Positions 12,235 to 24,861 of a DNA stretch of 64,000 nt are shown here, piece after piece. The position numbers and the translations under genes are program-made. Positions within the stretch are counted from its first letter, which is position 1; each line of letters opens with the position of its first letter. This DNA comes from Plectrocnemia conspersa (lineage: Eukaryota; Arthropoda; Insecta; Trichoptera; Polycentropodidae). The stretch is from assembly GCA_009617715.1 (NCBI GenBank), contig VTFK01000477.1:124001-188000 (forward strand). The letters run 5' to 3'. The notes under the pieces were generated by a model. The model did not search any database and was not told the DNA's origin. It saw nothing but the letters and a program-made list of their open reading frames with translations.

Positions 12235-12249
12235 ACGCCACTGTGGCGT
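12235..12249. repeat. Short palindrome ACGCCAC-T-GTGGCGT
   Basis: Perfect 7-bp arms around one base. It lies in a 130-bp segment with another hairpin at 12346-12361. The pair may mark an old miniature element, but no terminal repeats were found. Confidence 0.6.
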
Positions 12250-12345
12250 CCTCTGACGTATAAATTAGATTTAAATATTATTTTTCATTTAATAAACTTC
12301 AAATCATCGACATCATACTTTTAGAAGGTCAACATTATTGCAAAG

Positions 12346-12361
12346 GTGACCTTCGGGTCAC
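12346..12361. repeat. Hairpin with TTCG loop
   Basis: GTGACC-TTCG-GGTCAC: a perfect 6-bp stem closed by a C-G pair around TTCG. As RNA this would be the very stable UUCG tetraloop class. No structural RNA around it was recognised. Confidence 0.6.
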
Positions 12362-12595
12362 TCTCTCATTAAAATAAATCGAATACGAGATAGATATTCT
12401 AAAAATAAACAAAAGAACTTGAATTAAAATAATTTGAATTAGAGATAAATATTTTAAAAATAGACAAATTGTCAACCATTGATAAATTTTTTTTTTGTAA
12501 TCTGAGGTGCATGACAAAAGCTAAATATAAATAAATTTCAGATGTGTTAGAATTAAGCAGTGTATAATTAAAATTAGTGTTTATAATAGTTAAAC

Positions 12596-12845
12596 TTTGG
12601 TATACGTCCGCTTTGGAATAAGCCCAACTTGGTATACGTTCTGTTTGGACGAGAAACATTTTGCTTGGTATAAGACCTTCGTTTGGAATACGACCCGCGT
12701 GCGTGCTAGAACTTGTATGAGTCAAAAAGACACATCGCGCATGCGCAACTTGTATGAGTTACAACACCACACAAAAAATACGTTTGGTATACGTCCTATT
12801 TGATATAAGTCCAAGGATCTGGAAAGGATTAAGGACGTATACCGA
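12596..12845. repeat. Foldback-type array of a ~16-bp motif
   Basis: From 12596 to about 12697, a degenerate unit of the form TTTGGTATACGTCC is repeated about six times (TTTGGAATAAGCCC, TTGGTATAAGACC and TTTGGAATACGACCC among the variants). After an 80-bp spacer holding GCGCATGCGC and two copies of ACTTGTATGAGT, two more units follow at 12782-12811 (TTTGGTATACGTCC, TTTGATATAAGTCC). An inverted unit GGACGTATACC closes the block at 12833-12843. The design matches the array ends of the element at 30.3-31.9 kb but with a different motif. A foldback or Mutator-like remnant is the best guess. Confidence 0.6.
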
Positions 12846-12849
12846 GGTA

Positions 12850-14200
12850 GCACACTTTATCGTTATGAGCTAATATATTTATATATACAAAAAGTGAACA
12901 ATTTGTTATTTGTCTACCATGTACAAAAATATGAGTGAGATACATTTTTAAAATAATCTTAAATATTAAATATTTAAGCATACACACAAGTTTTAGGCAA
13001 ATAATAAAATGAATTGCTAATCAACTGACTTTGAAACTTTAATCAAATTCGCTTTTCAAGTGCCTTTTAGAATTCAATAAAATAAAAACTTTAAAGGTCG
13101 TTGTTGAATTTTTGTCAATTTTTTGGAATAATCGTAAACATTCAATTCGTAATTTAAGGTAAATAATAAAATGATTCGCTTTTCAAATGGCTTTTAGAAT
13201 TTAATAATAAGAAAAATTGCAAGCCATGGCGTTCACTGCTCTCGAGTTCGGTGTGGCAAAGTTCTGAAGAAAATCTAGCTTAATCATGTGCTGTGCCACA
13301 TCTAGAAATACCCAGAAGTTTGTTATATTTACAGCCTTAGTAAAAAATAATATTTTTTTTTATATTTAATTATTAGGAAAACAAAAACAAATATTTCACT
13401 ATCTAAAACTGGATTTTTGCTGCTGAATTGCATTTTCTAAATCACTTGCTTGGGCTTATAGTGCACATAATACCAATTGAAGGTTTGTAATCCATTAACC
13501 ACTTCATCCTCGGGTTTATTTTAAAAAAATGGTCAAAAATAATCACCCAGTCGTGTATAGGATTTTTTTTTTATTGCGATTTATTATGTGATGTGTTATG
13601 AGAATGATGAAAAAAATCAGTTTAAAATTATTTATTCATAATTATTATTATTATTACACTTTTAAAATTTTTTTTTTAAATTAATAAAAATTTTAAGTTG
13701 CCTCCTTTGCTGTTTCTTTTTATCCAAACTCTAAACATTACATAGAAATACATATGTATGTGTGTATGTTACGTAATGTTTGTTGTCAAATAAAAAAAAA
13801 TACCTTATAATATAGTATGGTGATTTTTGAAACAATGTGTAACGCATAAAGCAACCATGCATTCTGGACATTATAATTCATATAGCAATATTTTATTCTT
13901 CTAAAAAACTCGATGAAATCAAAATTGCGCGAATTCCTGTCTCGGTTTTACTCAGACTTTATCTTTGTAAAATTAATATACATAGACACAGACAGCTTCG
14001 CGCTCTACCAATAGTCTATTGTCAATTTTGCGGGGCCCTTGGATCTCTTTGTGTAAAAGAAACAAGGGCTAGAACAACTTGAATGTGAAATTTCTATAAA
14101 TCATTCCTTAACGTTTGTTTTCGTCGCGATAAATTGAGAAAATACACAAAAAAACTATGAACCATTAAGACGCACATGTTCGATTTTGTGTTTCGGTTTA
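12850..14200. other. AT-rich stretch with a diverged internal duplication
   Basis: Segments at about 13000-13085 and 13155-13205 share AATAATAAAATGA and TTCGCTTTTCAA then CTTTTAGAAT, so part of this stretch is an old direct repeat of about 150 bp with a deletion. A patch at 13990-14060 (TTTTGCGGGGCCCTTGG) looks repeat-derived but is unassigned. No gene seen. Confidence 0.4.
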
Positions 14201-14203
14201 TAG

Positions 14204-14460
14204 CAGTGATTCGAAAACTTTTTATATCGAGCCTCTTTTTACAGAAAAAAATTAATTTGATTAAAATGACTATGTCAAAATAAAATTTATGTGCAAATTT
14301 TATATGAAATTTTTAATCAGGGAAATTGAAATAAATCGATATATCAGCTAAAAATGCAAGATCTCAATACCAGTTAGATTCGGAAAGTTCTGGTACGGTT
14401 TTATTTTTTTCCATCATAAATATTTAAATTATACCTTGAAGCTAACATTTTTACTCTTTT
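14204..14460 (+). mobile_element. hAT-like 5' terminal fragment
   Basis: CAGTGATTCGAAAACTTTTT at 14204 has the form of hAT ends (CAGTGGTTCTCAAACTTTTT type), followed by the AT-rich subterminal sequence usual for them. A possible opposite end (reverse complement CAGTGGCTCG, ending at 14995) exists, but the flanking 8-mers GTTTATAG and TATAAACA do not match. A complete element is therefore not demonstrated. Confidence 0.35.
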
Positions 14461-14464
14461 CCGT

Positions 14465-16555
14465 AACTAAGCCAGGGTACTTCACTGTAATAAAATAAAT
14501 CACCATATTCGACAGCAATTAATTCAAAAAAGCCTTTAAACTGGCGAAGAGATAATCTATTTTTTAATGTAATTTACTGTGGTTACTACAGTGGTTATTA
14601 CACCATTTGATTTAATAATTTTAATATACACTGACTGTTCATTTATGATACATTGTAACTGCAACAGTTTCTGATTATTTGTATTTTCAAATATCATTTT
14701 AATCCAGTATTGCAGCTGATTCAATTCTATATTATTAATGCATATTCAATACGTTTTTTTATATAAATATAATTCGCATAATTAAGAATTTGCTAAATTA
14801 TTTAATGATAAAACGATAATTTATGGCAATCGCCTTTTTATTCTTAATTTTTGTTATCAAAATAATTGTTACTTTTTTTGAGGTTTTCCAAACTTAACTC
14901 CAAAACAGCCTTTCAGCTTTTTTCTTAGGGTTTTGTCCATCCCAGTAATTACAGCAAGACGACTTGGACTTTCTACGGTGTCATAGAACGAGCCACTGTA
15001 TAAACAATCCCTTCCCGTATCTACTACCTATTCTCGTATCACGTATACCATCATAATATTACATACATTTCTAATTAATAAACGTGTGTACCATGCACAT
15101 ATATAAAATTTTGCTATCTAAATATAATGTAAACAGTTATTTAGTTAACTAATATGCCAGCAAATATGATATTTATTGTGAGGCAATGTAAATGACATTA
15201 TTTTTTAACTCATAAAAAATAAGTAGTAGCTACATATTAAAAAGTATAAATTTATGGAAAATACTGAAACATTTTAGCAGCACTACGTGAAATTTTTATA
15301 TACTATTTTAAAATTTATACCAAAAGTTTTTTTTTTTGTATATTGTTGCTTCTATTGTACAATATAAAATAGATTAACAGATTTATAATATTTCATATAC
15401 AAAACATCAATGAACTAATTTATATATTATATAATTACTGCCACTATTCTAAGAACCCATGAAAAAGCGCCTCAATAAGTTTAACGTTTCTATTTTCATT
15501 GAAAGAGACACTTCACAGTGCCTAAAATAACTATTTTTCTTGAACCTCTAAGAAAGGAGAATATACGTGTAAGAACTAATACACTTTGTCTTGAAAAATA
15601 ACCAGATAAATTTATTAATTTAATAAATGTAGTTAAACCAGACAAAACCATGACAGATGTGAGGTTCATTGTTTACACTTACGACCGTCGATATGTGTAC
15701 TAGTTAGTTAAATAATAATAATATTAATTTGCCCGGCTCTAAGAATTTAATAGTGTCTCAGGTTGTTGACAAATTAACCGCTTGCTTACGTTTCAGTTAT
15801 ATAACTCATAATACTATATGATATCGTGTTTAATTGCATAGCATAATAGTATGTACATTATATTTTAATTGTGTAGAAAATGTATGTTACATATAACAAG
15901 AATTTGGTATTAGTTTTCATTCCACAAAATGATACGTGTAACTTTAATCAAAAAGCTTTGTAATTATTTTTTTAAATTTTACCGTAATTTGCAAATAGAT
16001 TAATTAGAACTTATACTCAATTAGCCTTGCAAAGAGATTAAAAATAGAATAATAAAATAAAAGGGAAAATATTTTCATTTCAACATTGGCTACAGTCCAA
16101 CTCCCAAACCACTGATTTTTCAACTCGTAAATATCGGTATGATATATTATAGGTATCAAAATTTACACTTTAATTAAATTGAATATTATTTAATAATAAA
16201 TTTAATTCATTACCAAACAATTATTGTGTAGTCTTAACTATGAATAATGATACGTATTAAGATACTACTGTTGAAATTAACCTTTGGATTGCCTTGTTGC
16301 CCAATTACATATGATTAACAACTGAGTTAAGCAGTCTTTAATTACACTGTCGGTATATGGCAATCATTTGCAGAAGTTTTTATAAAATTATTAAAAATAA
16401 ATATTTGTGCACTATCTATCTTAAAGCAAATTAAACAAACGGTATTTAAGATTCATTAAGAATGTATTTTTAATTGAATTCTTAGAGAAAAGTTATATAA
16501 CTCTTTAATACGTTTAATCCGATTACTTAACACAGTCGATACAGATAAAAACTAC
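14465..16555. other. Intergenic stretch, one protein-like minus frame, no gene called
   Basis: AT-rich except for 14870-15060. There the minus strand holds 52 open codons (15027 to stop at 14869), directly preceded by an AG that could be a splice acceptor. It reads V-V-D-T-G-R-D-C-L-Y-S-G and so on, with two cysteines. I could not match it to a family securely. The rest shows nothing. Confidence 0.3.
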
Positions 16556-16559
16556 GACT

Positions 16560-16720
16560 TATACTATACCTCACTTATACTTCGTAAGCGGGAGGTAAAA
16601 ATTGACAATACAAAGACAATTTGCGACACTCGGCAATTCCACGAACAATGGCTTGCTAATTAACGGGCGTGGTAGGTGTTAATCGCCTCGTAAATCATAG
16701 CTCAGTGACTGTGACATTTT
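16560..16720. promoter_or_regulatory. GC-raised non-coding island
   Basis: Short block containing GCTAATTAACG and GGGCGTGG, i.e. a homeodomain-type core next to a GC-box/KLF-type core. It lies about 4.6 kb upstream of the semaphorin promoter. Enhancer function is inferred only from composition. Confidence 0.25.
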
Positions 16721-17139
16721 TATGAGATTAAACATTTTTATCTCGCGTTATACGTTTTATTTTTGTATTTCGCAGTTCTAAAATCGTACCAGGATATTCT
16801 AATATTTACCTTTAGTTCACGGAACATTGTATTTGCGTATTTTGAACCTCATCATATCAGTTCCTAGTATGTACAGTGGATTTTCATAAAATAAAGATGA
16901 AAGTGAATATTTTTCTCTGCGATACGCTGCAGAGCTTAACATGTATTGATATTATCAACGCTGTGCTTGCAATGTATATTAAAAATAACTATGTCAATTC
17001 CATTGATCCAAGAGGAGGTCTCTAGAAATTAGTTTTCAATCAAAAACAGACAATTATAAACAACTACGCAGTGTTACAGACATACGCTTGGCTTTTATAC
17101 ATATTAACAAGGGGTATAAATCGTTATCTTTTTCACCCT

Positions 17140-17560
17140 TTTTTCGACCTTATTTATTTTACGTTCACAGATGCGAGAGCACGTATTAAAAAAAAAGTGC
17201 CGAACAAGCATCGCAAAATAATCGCCGGAACGCTCTTTCGAATTCGCACTTGTCCCGTTTTTCACGCGCTGTCAAAGGCGCAAGGGCTGAGTATATAAAC
17301 TTCGATACAATGGACTATTACATAGGACGAAGGGCAGATAAGTGCGGCTATAATGACGCGTCTATCGCGCTCCGATGGGGTTATTCCCGGGACCGAGAGG
17401 CGTTCAATGAATGGAATTTGATGTCACCATACATTGGCCGTAACATACGATTATGGTGCCGGAGTCGGACCTTTTTTTCCAGCCCAACTGTACGCCTAGT
17501 AGAATAGTACCATGGTAGACGAGTGTCCTTTATCTCCCTTTGATTGGTTCATCTACGTAC
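17140..17560. promoter_or_regulatory. GC-raised non-coding island
   Basis: Clear rise in GC and complexity for about 400 bp. Overlapping plus-strand frames (17071-17298, 17250-17507, 17544-17732) run across it because stops are rare, but none has a recognisable domain, signal peptide or splice context. It is a candidate conserved non-coding element. Confidence 0.27.
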
Positions 17561-17564
17561 TGGT

Positions 17565-19635
17565 ACAACTTTGAGCGCATTATCAGTTGAATCCTCAATC
17601 GTACGTCGGTTAAAATTTAAACTTTTTTATTTTCTGTCCACTTTTCTGAACCTCGGACTTCTTAATAACATGTTGGTGAATCGCCCATTAGCAATTCACG
17701 AAAATGCCATGATTTATTCCAAATCAATATGATTTTAGATTTGTAATCGACATTATAACTGCTAGAGTAAATTCATAATTTCATCTCATACGTCCAAATA
17801 AATTTAAAGATGGATTTATATCACGAGCAATATTGTCTTTCTAAGATCTCCCTATGATTTTATTCGTATACATATTGTTACTATTTTATTCTAATGCGTA
17901 TTATTATTATTATTCGACATTAAATACGATTTTAACCTTTGAGAAATCCAAAGGCATGTATGTTAGGCCCAAAATGGTTTTACCATTGCACTCCAAAAGC
18001 ATCTATGTCATGTCCAATATATTTTCCATTTTCTAAAGCCATTTTAAATGATTTGCTGATCAAATTTCCGGTATTTTATTTCATTAGTTACTCAAAAATA
18101 TTACGGTAAAATAAATTTAGTAATTCTTAACCATTGTACTTGAAATTGTCAAATTACTAAAATTCTTCATAAAACCTATTAATCCATCGATGGATCTTGG
18201 AAACAATTTTTTGACCAGTCTGTGCCATCCGCTTAAAACCAAGATGTGCGTTCATATTTTCCTTAAATAAATTTAATTACTGTTTCTAATTCAACTCAAT
18301 ATTTAGACAATATATTTTGAGAGCATTAAATTCCAAATCGTGAAGTTGTATTGACGAATCAATTGTCATATATTTATTATTCTGTGCCCTTTTATATATG
18401 TATATATATAACGGCGCAAAGATTAATTAGACTTGCTGGAACCAACAAATTAACTACCACTAATTGTCGGGTTGAATAACCTCACATTATTTTATTAAAA
18501 ATAAATTCGCATAGCTACGAATAAATGATTAAAGACACGTGTTACAAATTAATCAAATTGTATGTAATTAATTATGTATACGTGTTGCGCATTAATATGT
18601 CATTATCGTTATTCACACGTGTATCGAATTAAATATTTACTATAAATATGAAGTAATTAAGCAAATAAAGAGTAACAGGATAGTACTTAATCAGAATCGC
18701 TAGAACTATGGAGCATCCGCCTCAGCGTTTCCTGGCTGAGCGCTGAAGTGGTGACCTCCGACGTGATTGAAGAAAAACCAAGACGGCGTAAAAATTCAGC
18801 TTAGATATGCTTCATTCGATTCTCACTTATTGTAAGTCGCAATATGGTTTTTTAAATTATGTTTTACAATACTGTCAACATATGAAACTAGAATTGGATC
18901 ACGCTGCCAATTTTTCACGATTAAATTACTTACTGACAATTCACTTTTTTTTTAATTATATTAATCTAGTACAATTAAGTCTAATACAAGCAATAAAAAT
19001 ACGCATAAGAGAAGATGTAACATAAAAATGAAAGTGCAATAATATTATAGTATTTGCATTAAAGGACAAAATTATCGTCACGATTACTAGGACTAAGTGT
19101 GGCTTATCAAATATGTACTATTCCCATACTGTAAATTCTTATATTATGTAAAATAAATTGGTGAAAGAAAAGGAAAGGAGATGTTTGAAAGCGTAATTTA
19201 AAATCATATATTCATATGAAAGATTACTTCGAGAAATATCATACGATGGACAAATATAATCAAAGATCAAGTAGGTATATAAATATGAAAGTTATTTTAA
19301 TGTACATACCTAAATATATTTAGTGTTTAATACATCAAAGTAATGAATAAAAACAATAAAATCCGTGCGCTTAGAAATATATTGCGAACCATCGGTAAAT
19401 TACAACAGTGAACAATTAACTAAATACTATGTACGAGGATAGAGCTAAACATTCTTTCTTTTATCATTGCGGTCTTGGGTGGGTTTTTTTTAAGTAGTTG
19501 TCCCAACATCTGGAACGGGTACAGGGTTTGTCCTAAATAAATTATATATAAATAATATGTTAGAAGCCTAATTTTTGTGATTAAATAAATTGGACCGCAG
19601 TGTATTCAATAAGAAAAAAGTTTTAGTCTGGTAAA
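17565..19635. other. AT-rich intergenic stretch, no gene seen
   Basis: AT-rich DNA with one compact mixed-composition patch at 18705-18795. No transposon or gene recognised. Confidence 0.45.
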
Positions 19636-19639
19636 GACT

Positions 19640-20400
19640 AAGAAACGCAAACGCGTAGTTCCACAGGATTTTATTCCTGACTTTATATTAAAGGGCTGTC
19701 AGGTTATTCCTTAGCTCTTCTTTGATTTATTTTAAATTTGTCGATTAAAACTCTATAAGCTGTTTAAAATATTTTGATATAGATATATTCACTATTACTG
19801 TCGGCAAGTGCTAGTAAATAAATAAAAGGGTTTCGTTCGCGTCGTTCCACTGTCACTAACCTCTTGTGCCTGAAGGGGGTGATAAAATCCCTTGATTCTA
19901 AAATCCAGGTTTATTTAGTCCATACCGAACTACAAAATACATTCGACAAAGTTTGTCACGACCGGAGTGGTTAACTTTTTTTCGATGTACTTAAATCACC
20001 GCTGTCAGTATGTGAGCTATTACAGTTATCGCTCCGGGATCTGCTTTTTTTGCTCTTCATAAATGGTTAACAAACGGTAATTGAAAACTCGGAATATTTA
20101 ATAATATGCTGATTGCCTAAAATAAATTTAGAGAATTCGCACAAATTCAGATTTACTCTTTACAAAAAAAAAAACAGTCGCTGTGAAGGTAGTCGATAGG
20201 CAATCTACTACGCATGTTTTATATATCCTTCCAGGTAAAATTCTCTCACAGTTTATGCAAAAATATTTTATTATTTTTTTGTGATTATATGCACCTAGTC
20301 AAAAAATCTAATAAGGCGTCCAGGATTAACGGTCACCACTTTTCTCACAAACGTCAGCTAATTGAAATTAAAATGTCATTCATAGATAACACTTAATCAC
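19640..20400 (+). pseudogene. Jockey-like non-LTR retrotransposon fragment, copy 1
   Basis: Decayed reverse transcriptase in several frames: R-R-S-T-V-T-N-L, then VIKSLDSKIQVY and a FDKVCHD-like segment (the usual F-x-K-A-F-D-x-V region), then a degraded GVPQGS-LGPLLF region near 20035 and a segment like SFQVKFSHSLCK near 20220. The same features occur in the same order on the minus strand at 41190-42040, with long nucleotide matches such as GGGATTTTATCAC and CGAACGAAACCC. I therefore read the two as copies of one family. Both ends are missing or unrecognised. The copy is inactive. Confidence 0.6.
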
Positions 20401-20404
20401 ATGC

Positions 20405-21860
20405 CGACTTAACGAGTCATCTCACTGGACATGATCGGATTTGCATCAAATTTCTTCTACTTATAAGATTGTTATGACTTATCCGCTGATCACTCTCTGA
20501 TCGCTGAGAAAAACAATAACAAGGAAACAACCTCACTTAATACTTTATATTTAACACACTGACTAGCGTGGCTTTAGAATAAAAAATGATAACAATATTT
20601 TAACTAAAAAGTTTCTCTATAAACATAATATTTGTTGATGATGAATTATAACGTGCAAGAGAATACCAGATGTTTAAAGAAAAAACTAACCTCTTGAAAA
20701 AAAATATAGAAGCAAATAAAATAAACAAATAATAATCTCATATATTTTTTTCGGCAGAAAATGATTTTAGGTAAAACTATTGAATCAGAAGAGACTAGTA
20801 CTTCCAGCGCTTTTACTTCGAAAAGAAGAACATGAAAACTTCCTACAAATTATTAGAAGACTACATCCAAAATAGACAGCTAATTAAAACGTATCTTTAA
20901 TAGACATGGAAGAATTGTAGTAATATACTGACGTATCTATGTTACACCAATAAAAATGCAAAACGAAATCTATTAGATTATCATTGCCTGCATTTTCCTA
21001 TGAACTAAACAAGTTTTTAAGCTATTTAAAACTTACTTGTTTAAAAATGTGTTCAAGCAATGCAAGATATCTAAAGGGATTTTGCTTCTAAAAGAAAAAA
21101 AAACGACAAGAAACGTAATCTTATACTATCCAATATCACTTTTTCATATACTATAACAACTAATATGTGATTAATTTAAATTCGTTGAAATAAAATAATG
21201 ATAAGATAGATCTGTTTATTTTTTATAACATATATCTTATATACAGATCTACGAACATAATGGGGAGGTATTTTCAAAAATTTACTTAAAAAATTACAGA
21301 AATAAAAAAATAAAATTTATTGAGGCTTTTTAATGAAATATTTTTGTGTATAGTTTTATAATGCCGCATTGTCGCGGTAATAAGTAATTTTTACACAAAC
21401 CGGAGTTAACCAATTTATACAGTTATCGACATATAGTGTTTTGTTATAGTCGTTTCTATATTTAAAAGTGATTTAATTTGCTATGAAAAACTACATTACA
21501 GTTTTATACAGATGTATTTGTAAAACTACTCGCTGGTTTGAGATACGTTATTATTTTTTTTATATTACTATGTATAATTTGTTTATACGATAATAAATTT
21601 TATCACGTACTATATATTTTGTGAGTGGTAGCATAAATTTTATAGCTTAATTACACTTCTAGAAATTCGCATGTCAACTATGCATTGTGCATTGTTGCAA
21701 AGTTATTACTTTATAGTTAAATTTCAATACGCGCAATAGCCTTTTAAAAAAAAGCTCTAAAAAACTATTTGAAAATACAATATTAAAGTATACTAAAAAA
21801 ACTATGTTACATTCATATCAAATTTAAATTGTACTATTTATAAATCATGAATAATGTTTA
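20405..21860. other. AT-rich intergenic stretch, no gene seen
   Basis: AT-rich DNA. A patch at 20405-20540 could be more of the preceding retrotransposon. Nothing else is recognised. Confidence 0.45.
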
Positions 21861-21865
21861 TGGTA

Positions 21866-21988
21866 TCATATATCATTCTCCATATAATTAATTATTAATG
21901 CGAATAAACGCATGGGGTACGCGTCGGCGCTGTGTAGAATACAATTTAGTACAATTAATATGACTGTAAACCAACACATCAACGTCAT
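21866..21988 (-). CDS. Candidate 40-residue secreted peptide or first exon
   Basis: The minus strand from ATG 21988 reads MTLMCWF, a hydrophobic stretch TVILIVLNCIL, then HSADA|YPMRLF and on to a stop at 21866. That is a signal-peptide layout with a plausible cleavage site after Ala, and there is an A three bases before the ATG. It could be the start of a small secreted or neuropeptide-like gene continuing past an intron. No dibasic sites, cysteine pattern or family motif follow, and a 40-codon frame can arise by chance in AT-rich DNA. Function unknown. Confidence 0.2.
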   Translation of the reverse strand: MTLMCWFTVILIVLNCILHSADAYPMRLFALIINYMENDI

Positions 21989-22089
21989 AATATAAACAAA
22001 CAATGTTTGTAAATTAGCAACGCATAAATTACGATATACCGTCTCGTTTTGGGAATTTGCGGCCCGTCGGCTTGTAACTATCAATCAAT

Positions 22090-24855
22090 TCCATTTTGAA
22101 GTGATTAGCAAAGCGTTTGCCAGCTAAATCAAATCATGCCAGATATATATAGCAATCAAAATCGGTATATTTTTAGCGTATTAATAATTTACAGCAAATA
22201 ATAAAATTCTAGTGATAAGTAAAAGTTCACTGACTCGAGTGCATTTGATGTATCTTTTCGTTTATCTATATTTACCCTTTCTGAGTAACATTGCGGTATT
22301 ATTCTCATTGCAAACATCCTTTGTGTTACTGTAGTTCTGCGAGTTGGTCGGTAATGTAAATTGGCATTGATATTTCTGTACGTGCCGAAAATAACTTTAT
22401 CCCGCAAACCGAGTTCAAAAATTGGGGTAATTTAATTAAAAATGCTGAGGTTTCTTAGCCCAAAGTTCCATAGAAATGCGCAGGTATTAAAAAAATAATT
22501 AATACGTCTCACCTGTTATCGATAGGGACTGACGTTACAAAGAGTTTAAAAAAAGGGTCTTCGGGCACCTGCAGCTTTTGGGTGGCCTATCTTATATCTT
22601 AAAAAAATCTCGTAATGAAGTTGTACAATAAGAGACTCGGAAGCTATACATAATAAACACGTCAAATAAGTAACCCTTAAAATAATGTTTGCTTAATAAA
22701 ATACTATAAATGAAATATTTTAAAACATATATACTATATGTATAGATTTCGAGTAGTTTATATTGCTGACTTATCTAGATTAAAATAGTGATTCATTATA
22801 CTATAAATTAATATCTACAAATTTACAGTAAACAAGTATATTACATTTCAACAAAAAGCATGTTTGTCAATATTTTTGAGATGATTAATTATATCCATGT
22901 TATTTATTTTATGTTTTTTTTAATTGAGCTAATGCAAAATATTTTAAATATTTTATCTTTGTAAAAATAAAGCGTTTTTATTATAATTTAAATTTTTTCA
23001 TTCAGCAAATTTTCTAATGCCCTGCTATAAAAAAAAAATAAAAAAACAAGGACTTGAGAATATGGTGAACTTGATGATCCAAATAAAAATATAGACATCG
23101 TAGATTTGTCGTAAAATACCTTCAGTCACCAATTTTTTTACTCATACTGAAATAAATTCACGTTAAAACGCAGCAGTAGTGAGGAACGAAAAGTTGTCTA
23201 TTATAAACATTATAAAGTAAACATGTATAAATTCATTTTTTTAGTACTACTAAAGTGACTTTATCTAAAAAAATATTTTATTCATACATATATGCTGTGT
23301 ATTTTCTATTTATCCATAACATAAAATACACGTATGTGAGTACAAATTCAAGAATATCAATATTTCTTGTGAATTTTATAAGCAAACTTCCAGCAAAATA
23401 AAACGCATAGCTTATTCATGACTCAATCTAATATTTATGACGGAACTTTCACGGTCACGGACATCAAAAAAAACAAAATCCCGCATTGATCCCTCTGTCT
23501 TGCCTTCACGTGGGGGACCTTGTCTTAGTACCAGAAAATTGCAGTAGATCAATAGGGACTAGGAGGCTTTGTGAAATATTCACGATCAAAGGCAAAAAAT
23601 AGATTATTTTTTCATATTACAACTTTAATGCCTGTGTATATGCTATGTTGCGTTATTAAATTTATTTTTAATAAAATAAACTAATATTCTTTCCCCTCAA
23701 AGGTTCACAAAAAGTATACAATACAAATATGCTTATGTGTATATATGTTTTATATATACCAAAGAAACTATTTTTATGCACAAAAACTATTAACTAATAA
23801 TATATCAAGATGCTAAAACAAAGCAAATATAGTTTATATAGTTTATCCTATTTCACACGTTGTGATCAAGCGCATTCTACATTATTTTCGTCATCATCAT
23901 CGCTTCATTTAAATTTCCCCGCCTTGTTACGTAACGTGATACGTTATTTTAACGTAAAAGTATTATTGGCTGGGTAAAAACACGCCAATCAACGTCAAAG
24001 CGTCTCACTTTCAAGTGTTTGCCGAAGCTCGTTTTTACATTATCGCGTTTACGGGCATTATTTTTACTCGGATATGTGTGGGAATCTGTCTTCAAGACTC
24101 TCAGATTGCCTACATAGGAATAAATTGAATAATATTTATACTTGTGTTAACATGTGTGCAATCGCGTGTTTCTATGTGTTTAATGGCACAGCGGACGATA
24201 GAAAAAGTATATTTGCAAAAAAGATTATGTAATATATATATAATTCTTAAATCAAAGCATCTTGAACGTCTGCCAAGATAATCAATATTTAAAAACATTT
24301 TTTTATAATCATATATAATAATTTAACATCTCCCATAATTAACATATGTATGTAAAACAGTGAGACAACCTTTTAAGTATAAAATTTTATCTCTCTAAAA
24401 ACAGTTATTGAGATTTTTCCATACTAATAATTTATAATGTGCCTCATTTGAATGTTGAACCATTAACTTTCACTCTAGTAGCCTAAAATAACAGTACTAT
24501 GCATTACATAATCTCTAGTGGACAAAGTATAAGAGTGGTATTGGTTCATTACTAGATTTTTTAATCTCAACTAACCGAAATCATCGATTATATAATATCA
24601 AATATAATAATTTAATTATATTCATTTTCATATTAATTAATTTAATTATATTAATTATATAGAAATGGAAGTGTGAGTGGGAGTAGGAGTACGAGTGCAA
24701 GTTCAAGTGCTATCTAAATATTTCTCCAAATATCCATTATATGGGGTTACTAGGAAAATAATCAAAGCGTATGACTCTTCAATTAAAACATATATTTTTT
24801 CAACTAATTTAATAACAATAACATTTCGGATAATTTTAACAGGTAAAAAAGCATA
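22090..24855. other. AT-rich intergenic stretch, no gene seen
   Basis: AT-rich DNA with small mixed patches at 22490-22600, 23440-23570 and 23925-24070. A run of GAGTG-type imperfect hexamers lies at 24665-24710. No coding frame or element is recognised. Confidence 0.45.
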
Positions 24856-24861
24856 TAACTA

